Source: Propionibacteriaceae bacterium (GTDB lineage: Bacteria > Actinomycetota > Actinomycetes > Propionibacteriales > Propionibacteriaceae). From it: a stretch of 10,292 nt of DNA. Where the stretch lies: contig DMIX01000381.1 of the NCBI GenBank assembly GCA_003451975.1, positions 1 through 10,292 on the forward strand, written 5' to 3'. The notes under the pieces were generated by a model, which made no database searches, was not told the DNA's origin, and saw only the letters and a program-made list of their open reading frames with translations. Below, in pieces: positions 5,532-10,292 of this stretch (position 1 is its first letter; the number at the start of each line of letters is the position of its first letter). Both the position numbers and the translations under genes were made by a program.

Positions 5532-5542
5532 CCCCTAAGGGG
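5532..5542. repeat. palindrome CCCCTAAGGGG containing a purine-rich ribosome-site-like sequence
   Basis: CCCCT-A-AGGGG is a perfect 11-bp dyad whose right half supplies AAGGGGA (5537-5543), the strongest Shine-Dalgarno-like sequence before the cell-wall hydrolase gene. It is 1 nt from a TTG at 5545 and 7 nt from a CTG at 5551, so it matches no usual start well. ACCCCTA also occurs at 5486-5492, giving a direct repeat 45 bp apart. Confidence 0.35.
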
Positions 5543-5580
5543 ACTTGCATCTGACAAGGCATCGGAGAGTAAATCGGCTT

Positions 5581-8046
5581 GTGCAACGCATAATCCGTCT
5601 GATTTCTGCAGTCGTTGGCATGGCCCTGGTTAGTGGCCTGTCGCTGACTGCTGCCCCCTCAGCATCAGCGGTCACCTCCTCGGCAAAACTGAGCTTCATT
5701 TCCCAGTTGGTCAGTTCCGCTCAGGCCGCCCAGAGCGCCTACGGAGTGCCGGCGTCGGTGTCGATCGCTCAGGCCGCGGTCAACTCCAATTGGGGTACTG
5801 ACACGATGGCCAAGAGCGCTCGTAACTACTTCGACGTGAGATGTATGGCGGTGCTCAGCGCCGCGGGGTTTGCCAAAGTAGCCAACGCCCAGGTCGGCAA
5901 GCGCTACATCCTGGGTGCCGAAGCCGCCGTGACGAATACCAATCCGTCCGCCTTCGACTGCTCCGAACTCGTGCAATGGGTGTATGGACGTTCCGGCAAC
6001 CCGATCACTGACCTGGCAGCCGCCCAATACAACGTCACCAAGCGGGTCAAGGGCAGCCCCAAGCCCGGCGATCTGGTGTTCCTTCGCAACAACCCGGCGC
6101 GTTCCAACGGAATCGGGCACGTGGCCGTGGTCACCAAGAAGCTCAAGAACGGCGACTGGCGGGTCATTGAGGCCCGCGGCCGCGCCTACGGCGTGGTGCG
6201 CACGACCTTGTCGTACTGGAAGAAGCGCTCCTACTACGCCGGGCTGCGCCGCTACTCGCAACTCAATCTTGTCGGCGACGCTGGCGTCCTGGCCACCACC
6301 GTGGTGAGCAGCTACCAGGCTGGCTGCGTCTCTATCACCTCCGGCAAGAGCACGGTCAAATACCGCAAGTACTCCTCTGCGGGAAACTCGGTGCTCGACC
6401 ATGCCTCGATCGTGGCCTCCGATCCCAAGTACACCTGGGCCCGCGCGACCATGGCGTCGGTGTCGAGCTATGTCAATGCCATCGCCCACCTCGAGCACGC
6501 CTCGAGTGCGACGTCCTATGCCAAGTCAGTGAAGTCGGTCATCGATACCTACGACCTGACCAAATACGACAAGGCGCCGCTGAACCTCGTACTGAGCTCG
6601 GGCAAGAAGGGCGCGAAGGTCACCGCCCTGCAGTACCTGTTGGCCGACAAGGGTGCTTCGGTGAAGGTCACCGGCAGCTTCGACTCGCAAACCGTCGCCG
6701 CCGTCAAGTGGTTCCAGAAAGCCAATCACCTGACTGTCGACGGCGAAGCCGGTCCGAACACGCTGAGCAAGTTGAAGACCTCGGTGACGCTGGGCAGCAC
6801 GGGCAACCGGGCCTATGCGATCAAGACCCTGCTGGCAGCAGCCGGGTACCCCTCCGAGAGCGGTTCCAAGGTCGAGTCGACCACCTACGCCTCCTTGAAG
6901 GCGTTCCAGGCTCGTAACGGCATTCGCCAGGGCAGCACCAACACCGATACCTGGTGGCGGCTGTTCATGACTCTGGATTCTGCGCCCACCCCCACCATCA
7001 AAGGCACCACCACGGTGGGCCAGACCCTTTCGGTCACGCCAGGAAGCTGGGGCAGTCGAGTCGAGACCGCCTACCAGTGGTACCGCAACGGAGTAGCGAT
7101 CTCCGGTGCCAGCGGAACCAGCTACAAACTGCAACCGGCCGATGCGCAGAAGTCCATTGTGGCCGCCGTCACTGGATTCCGTCCCACCTACACCTCGGTC
7201 ACGCGGGGTTCGGCGACCACCGCCCCGATCACCCCGGCGCGACTGACCAGTACGCCGACACCCAAGATCAATGGAGTGACGGCCGTCGGTCGCACCCTGT
7301 CGGTCACCACCGGAAGCTGGGCACCAGGGCCGGTCACCTTGCGCTACCAGTGGTACCGCAATGGCACTGCCATCACGAAAGCGACCGGCTCCCGCTACCG
7401 CCTGCAGAGTGCTGACTACGGCGCCCGCATCACGGTGCGCGTCACCGGGTCGAAGGCCGGCTACTACTCGGCGGCGAAGACCTCGACGGCATCGAACGCC
7501 GTAGCCAAGGGCACAATCAGCAAACCGCCCACCCCCAAGATCAGCGGAACCGTCAAGATCGGGCGCACCGTCACTGCGGTCGTCGGCACCTGGAGTCCGA
7601 AGCCGGCGAACCTGCGCTACCAGTGGTACCGCAACGGCAAGGCGATCCCGAACGCGACCGCAGCGAGTTACAAGATCCGCACCTCTGATGCCGGGCGCGT
7701 GTTGAAGGTTCGCGTGACCAGCTCCGACAAGTCCTACAACACCGTGAGTGTGTACTCCGCCCAAACCGGCAAGGTGCGCAATCTGGGATGGAAGACCAAG
7801 GGGAAGGCCTCGATCACCGGAGTGGCGCGACGCGGCCATCGACTCTCAGCAGCCGTGTCCACCTTCTCCCCCACACCAACGCTGAGCTACCAGTGGTATC
7901 GCAATGGCACCGCCATCACCGGCGCCACCAAGGCCACCTACAAGCTGTCGAAAGCTGATCGCCACGCCACCGTCAGGGTGAAGGTGAGGGCCCAGCATTC
8001 GGGCTACGCCACCGTGGTTCGCACCGCCAAGGTCAAGGTCGCCTGA
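5581..8046 (+). CDS. secreted cell-wall protein: NlpC/P60 nested in a GH73-like domain, two PG-binding domains, four Ig-like repeats
   Basis: About 821 residues. A Sec signal peptide (1-30, cut after SASA) is followed by the first part of a GH73-like glucosaminidase domain (about 35-88), then an NlpC/P60 cysteine peptidase (about 91-228; Cys127 in FDCSELV, His180 in GIGHVAVV, and Glu197 in 'VIEARG' near the third-residue position), then the rest of GH73 (about 238-308, 'YRKYSSAGNSVLDH'). Two PG_binding_1 domains (about 332-398 and 400-462) and four Ig-like repeats (about 468-821) follow. The usual catalytic Glu of GH73 (ALESGWG) is Asn68 in 'AAVNSNWG', so the sugar hydrolase is probably dead and may bind glycan. 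The peptidase should cut peptide stems of peptidoglycan outside the cell. Start: GTG 5581 has GGAGAG 11 nt upstream; TTG 5545 would add 12 basic residues and remains possible. Confidence 0.85.
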   Translation: MQRIIRLISAVVGMALVSGLSLTAAPSASAVTSSAKLSFISQLVSSAQAAQSAYGVPASVSIAQAAVNSNWGTDTMAKSARNYFDVRCMAVLSAAGFAKVANAQVGKRYILGAEAAVTNTNPSAFDCSELVQWVYGRSGNPITDLAAAQYNVTKRVKGSPKPGDLVFLRNNPARSNGIGHVAVVTKKLKNGDWRVIEARGRAYGVVRTTLSYWKKRSYYAGLRRYSQLNLVGDAGVLATTVVSSYQAGCVSITSGKSTVKYRKYSSAGNSVLDHASIVASDPKYTWARATMASVSSYVNAIAHLEHASSATSYAKSVKSVIDTYDLTKYDKAPLNLVLSSGKKGAKVTALQYLLADKGASVKVTGSFDSQTVAAVKWFQKANHLTVDGEAGPNTLSKLKTSVTLGSTGNRAYAIKTLLAAAGYPSESGSKVESTTYASLKAFQARNGIRQGSTNTDTWWRLFMTLDSAPTPTIKGTTTVGQTLSVTPGSWGSRVETAYQWYRNGVAISGASGTSYKLQPADAQKSIVAAVTGFRPTYTSVTRGSATTAPITPARLTSTPTPKINGVTAVGRTLSVTTGSWAPGPVTLRYQWYRNGTAITKATGSRYRLQSADYGARITVRVTGSKAGYYSAAKTSTASNAVAKGTISKPPTPKISGTVKIGRTVTAVVGTWSPKPANLRYQWYRNGKAIPNATAASYKIRTSDAGRVLKVRVTSSDKSYNTVSVYSAQTGKVRNLGWKTKGKASITGVARRGHRLSAAVSTFSPTPTLSYQWYRNGTAITGATKATYKLSKADRHATVRVKVRAQHSGYATVVRTAKVKVA
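6982..8043 (+). repeat. four tandem Ig-like repeats of about 90 residues
   Basis: Four copies of a beta-rich unit share the pattern PTP.I.G...VG.TLSV..GSW....Y QWYRNG.AI..A....Y.L...D. The YQWYRNG cores begin at nt 7072, 7345, 7618 and 7888, a period of 273, 273 and 270 bp. The cores are nearly identical in DNA (TACCAGTGGTACCGCAA in three of four), while the rest of each unit has diverged. Such units are common as cell-surface stalks in actinomycete secreted proteins and may bind wall polymers or act as spacers. Confidence 0.85.
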
Positions 8047-8065
8047 GGTTCTCCCCTCAGGCGGC
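8038..8065. terminator. bidirectional hairpin between convergent genes
   Basis: GCCTGAGG (8041-8048) and CCTCAGGC (8055-8062) form a perfect 8-bp stem with a 6-nt loop. C8040-G8063, a wobble and G8038-C8065 lengthen it to 11 pairs. It spans both stop codons (8044-8046 on + and 8059-8057 on -). There is no clear T run on either side, so it may end transcription weakly or mainly protect both 3' ends. Confidence 0.65.
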
Positions 8066-8638
8066 TTGGCACGCCAGCTTGAGAGTGAACGGCAGGTCCT
8101 GAGTGGTGGTCTTGCCGTGTCGGGTCTGCGCCGAAGCCAGGACGCCGGTAATGGTGTAGCTACGGTCGCTGCCGGTCAGCGTCGCCGAGGTGCCCGCGGT
8201 CGGCGCAGTGGAGTCATAGGACAAATGCCAGGTGAAACCTTCACTGTCCGCGCCGAGGTCGCCGGTCACCGAGATCACCTGGTTCTGGGCCGGATCGAGG
8301 AGGACCGCCAGATCGAGCGACTCGTAGAAGTCGTTCTTCGGATCGGACACGGTGACGCTCAGGTTCGAGTTCCTCGAGCAGACACCGACCAGCTTCTTCG
8401 AGACCGCCATCTGGAAGAACACCAGCGATCCGGTGGCCTTGGTCACCGTTGAAGGCGCAGAACTCGCCGTCGACGAAGGACTCTCCGTCGCGGTGGCGCC
8501 CGCCGAACCGGTCGGCGTGGTCGACGGCGTCGCAGCGGGAGTGAGGGGGGAGCCCCACTGCGGGAACTGGCATCCAGTCAAAACCAACACAGTCATCACG
8601 CCAAGTCCGGTCAGCGCACCACGGAGCAATCGAGTCAC
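8057..8638 (-). CDS. LpqH-like (19-kDa antigen family) lipoprotein
   Basis: This 193-residue lipoprotein has a signal peptide ending in the lipobox LTGC, with Cys23 as the lipidated residue. A Ser/Thr/Ala/Pro-rich linker (about 30-70) is followed by a C-terminal beta domain of about 120 residues. That domain has 'GVCSRNSNLSVTVSD', 'VISVTGDLG', 'RSYTITGVLAS' and 'PFTLKLAC', in the order of mycobacterial LpqH, including two Cys (87 and 190) placed to form a disulfide. It would be anchored on the outer face of the cytoplasmic membrane; the function of LpqH itself is not settled. Start: GTG 8638 is given, but GGAGGG directly abuts it, so TTG 8629, which is 8 nt from GAGGGG and gives a lipid Cys at position 20, may be the true start. 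The propeller gene lies 79 nt upstream on the same strand, possibly co-transcribed. Confidence 0.72.
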   Translation of the reverse strand: MTRLLRGALTGLGVMTVLVLTGCQFPQWGSPLTPAATPSTTPTGSAGATATESPSSTASSAPSTVTKATGSLVFFQMAVSKKLVGVCSRNSNLSVTVSDPKNDFYESLDLAVLLDPAQNQVISVTGDLGADSEGFTWHLSYDSTAPTAGTSATLTGSDRSYTITGVLASAQTRHGKTTTQDLPFTLKLACQAA

Positions 8639-8717
8639 CCCTCCATGGTGCGCCTAGCAGGCAACCAGACGGTGTCCGACGCGCCCAGCGACCCCGGTGA
8701 ACCTGGCCCGCGGCAGA

Positions 8718-10292
8718 TCAGCTCACCTTGATGCCATACAGCAACTTGGCGTAGGTGCCAACCACCAGCATGTTGCCGTAGGCGGCCGGACTGGCCTCGA
8801 TGTTCTGCGACAGCTGCAGGGTGGAGTAGTCCTCGCCGGTGTTGGGATTGAACAGATGCAGCAGCCCTCGGGAGTCACCGATCACACCGTAGGTATGGCC
8901 GTCGGTGCCGGTGAGCAGTAGCGGTGAACTCCAAGAGAACGCCGACAGGCTGCGCCGCCACACGACAGTGCCAGTCTTCTTGTCCAAGGCGACCAAAGTC
9001 CCGGTGGCGTCCGAACCGGTCTTGGCGATATTGAAGAACACCAGGTCGGAGACGTCGCCGGTGCCCAGCAGCGGGGTCGCCATCAGTCCCCCGTTGACCG
9101 CCTTGTTGTAGACCGCATCGATGGAGTAGCTCCACACCTGTTCACCGGTGAGGGCGTTGAGCTTCTGGATGGTGATCGGCCCGGACGACGCACCGGCCTC
9201 GCCACGTTTGTCCATCTCGTTTCCGGTGTAGATGAACGGGCCGTCGGGACCGTCCTCCAACACGATGGTGGCGTCAGTGTCGTCCCCGGTGGGCCTCACC
9301 CACACCACCTGCAGGCTGGTGGCGTCCCAGCACACGATGTTGCCGTCGTTGTCTCCGGCGAACATCAGGTTGCGCCAAGCCGCCGCCGAACTTTCGATGC
9401 CGTGGCGGGTGGAGTTCGAAGTGTTGTAGTTGAGCTTGTGGAACTCCGGATTCACGCTGACGGTCTTGGCTTTCGGATCGAACTTCGCGTTCAGCTTCAC
9501 CTTGTAGACCAAGCCGTTCTCGGCAGGCTCGATCAAGGTATCGGTTGCTGCATTGACCAGCGCCGAGGAGTCGAAAGCTCCCCAGTTACGCGGAGCACCA
9601 GGATCGGTACCGTTCCAGCCGGACACTTCCTTGTTCTGGATGAGATCGAAGATGCGGTAGCGCCAGGCGCCGGTCTTGTCGCCGTTCTGATTGAGACCCA
9701 TACCCGAATACAACAGCGGATAGCCACGCGGATCGATCGATCCGGTCCCCTTGAAGGCGAAGCCCACATCGATCGGCTTCTTGGTCTGGGCGCCCGTGGC
9801 CAGATCGAGGCGGTACACCTTGCCGTCCACGACCGGATAGATGACTTCCACGAAGTTCGGGTCGTCGACCTGCTCAGTCGTCAATCCCATGGCCTGCTTG
9901 GTTGCCGTGGGCCAGTTGACCAGCAGTGGTTGTCCGGTCCACCCGGCCCCGGCCCAGTGGGAGTTCTCGGCGTAGACATCACCGGTGGCCTGGGTCCACA
10001 CCACCTGCAGCTTCTTCTGGGTGATGTCGGCCCTTCCATAGGCAGGCGCATTGCGGAAGTTGTTGCCGCGGAAGGTCAACACGCCGGGAACCTCGGTGTA
10101 GGCCGATCCGTCCCCGAAGGCCACCGGGCCGTCTCCGGTGTAGTCGGCAAGCACTGTGTTCTCACCGTTGAGCACCGTCCAGGTGACCCGGCCGCCGTTG
10201 TCCAGGATCGCCCGGCTGGACACACCGCCACCGTCGCTGGTCGGCGGTGTCCAGTTCGGCAGGCTGTCCAGCGGGACGGCCAGCTTCGCTGG
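8718..10292 (-). CDS. PQQ-like beta-propeller repeat protein, N-terminal part outside the window
   Basis: The frame is open to the right edge of the window, giving 524 visible residues; a GTG at 10223 is only an internal candidate, because the upstream codons (PAKLAVPLDSLPNW, then Pro/Thr/Gly-rich) read as a linker. Repeated blade motifs include 'VYRLDLATGAQ', 'IVCWDATSLQVVW', 'IQKLNALTGEQVWSYS', 'LVALDKKTGTVVWRRS' and 'LHLFNPNTGEDYSTL', matching the W-and-TG signature of PQQ/BamB-type propellers. The visible part ends with the last blade and no further domain. The missing N-terminus probably carries a signal peptide or membrane anchor, as the linker suggests, placing the propeller outside the membrane. 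Whether it binds a quinone cofactor or only serves as a scaffold cannot be told. The LpqH-like lipoprotein gene follows 79 nt downstream; no clear terminator separates them. Confidence 0.85.
   Translation of the reverse strand, partial: PAKLAVPLDSLPNWTPPTSDGGGVSSRAILDNGGRVTWTVLNGENTVLADYTGDGPVAFGDGSAYTEVPGVLTFRGNNFRNAPAYGRADITQKKLQVVWTQATGDVYAENSHWAGAGWTGQPLLVNWPTATKQAMGLTTEQVDDPNFVEVIYPVVDGKVYRLDLATGAQTKKPIDVGFAFKGTGSIDPRGYPLLYSGMGLNQNGDKTGAWRYRIFDLIQNKEVSGWNGTDPGAPRNWGAFDSSALVNAATDTLIEPAENGLVYKVKLNAKFDPKAKTVSVNPEFHKLNYNTSNSTRHGIESSAAAWRNLMFAGDNDGNIVCWDATSLQVVWVRPTGDDTDATIVLEDGPDGPFIYTGNEMDKRGEAGASSGPITIQKLNALTGEQVWSYSIDAVYNKAVNGGLMATPLLGTGDVSDLVFFNIAKTGSDATGTLVALDKKTGTVVWRRSLSAFSWSSPLLLTGTDGHTYGVIGDSRGLLHLFNPNTGEDYSTLQLSQNIEASPAAYGNMLVVGTYAKLLYGIKVS

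Noticed and set aside
6526..7839. 437-codon open frame on the minus strand
   Set aside because: It is antisense to the PG-binding and Ig-repeat region of the wall protein. Its length comes from high GC and repeated codons, and its product is Gly/Arg/Asp-rich with no recognisable domain.
7072..7910. Regularly spaced near-identical 17-20 bp segments as a CRISPR-like array
   Set aside because: The period is 270-273 bp and in frame, and the segments encode the YQWYRNG core of Ig-like repeats.

Overview
The window is high-GC DNA that looks like an actinomycete (Actinomycetota). The evidence is strong G/C third-position bias, frequent GTG starts, a mycobacterial LpqH-like lipoprotein, a PLDc_N small membrane protein of actinobacterial type, and several starts that look leaderless: a TANNNT -10 hexamer exactly 6 nt before ATG at 1366, 3543 and 4473. 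The exact genus cannot be fixed from the sequence; a propionibacterial relative is a guess. No tRNA, rRNA, CRISPR array, insertion sequence or phage gene was seen.

Layout. 1-660 (+) is the end of an alpha/beta hydrolase. It overlaps tail to tail with a RutE-type nitroreductase (627-1223, -). A 142-bp divergent intergenic region leads to a class I glutamine amidotransferase (1366-2085, +), then a small PLDc_N membrane protein (2141-2539, +). That gene meets an EamA-type exporter (2536-3471, -) in a CTAG shared by both stop codons. The exporter is divergent from a LysR regulator (3543-4433, +), with an inverted repeat GCACAA-N10-TTGTGC between them. Next is the most interesting locus: a leaderless 23-codon ORF ending in four consecutive cysteine codons (4473-4544), a roughly 100-nt leader, and cysE, serine O-acetyltransferase (4645-5427). 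The ORF layout is that of a cysteine-responsive attenuator.

5428-5580 holds a perfect 20-bp palindrome and an 11-bp palindrome, followed by a secreted cell-wall protein of about 820 residues (5581-8046, +). In that protein an NlpC/P60 peptidase is nested inside a GH73-like glucosaminidase whose catalytic Glu position is Asn; two peptidoglycan-binding domains and four Ig-like repeats follow. A long hairpin covering both stop codons separates it from an LpqH-like lipoprotein (8057-8638, -). A PQQ-type beta-propeller protein (8718-10292, -, N-terminus outside the window) lies upstream of the lipoprotein gene.

How the genes may work together. CysE makes O-acetylserine, and E. coli EamA, which the exporter resembles, exports O-acetylserine and cysteine. 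The LysR regulator sits between the two genes. Synthesis, overflow export and cysteine sensing could therefore form one small cysteine-homeostasis module. The family resemblance is seen in the sequence; the functional link is inferred. The right third is an envelope region of secreted and lipid-anchored proteins.
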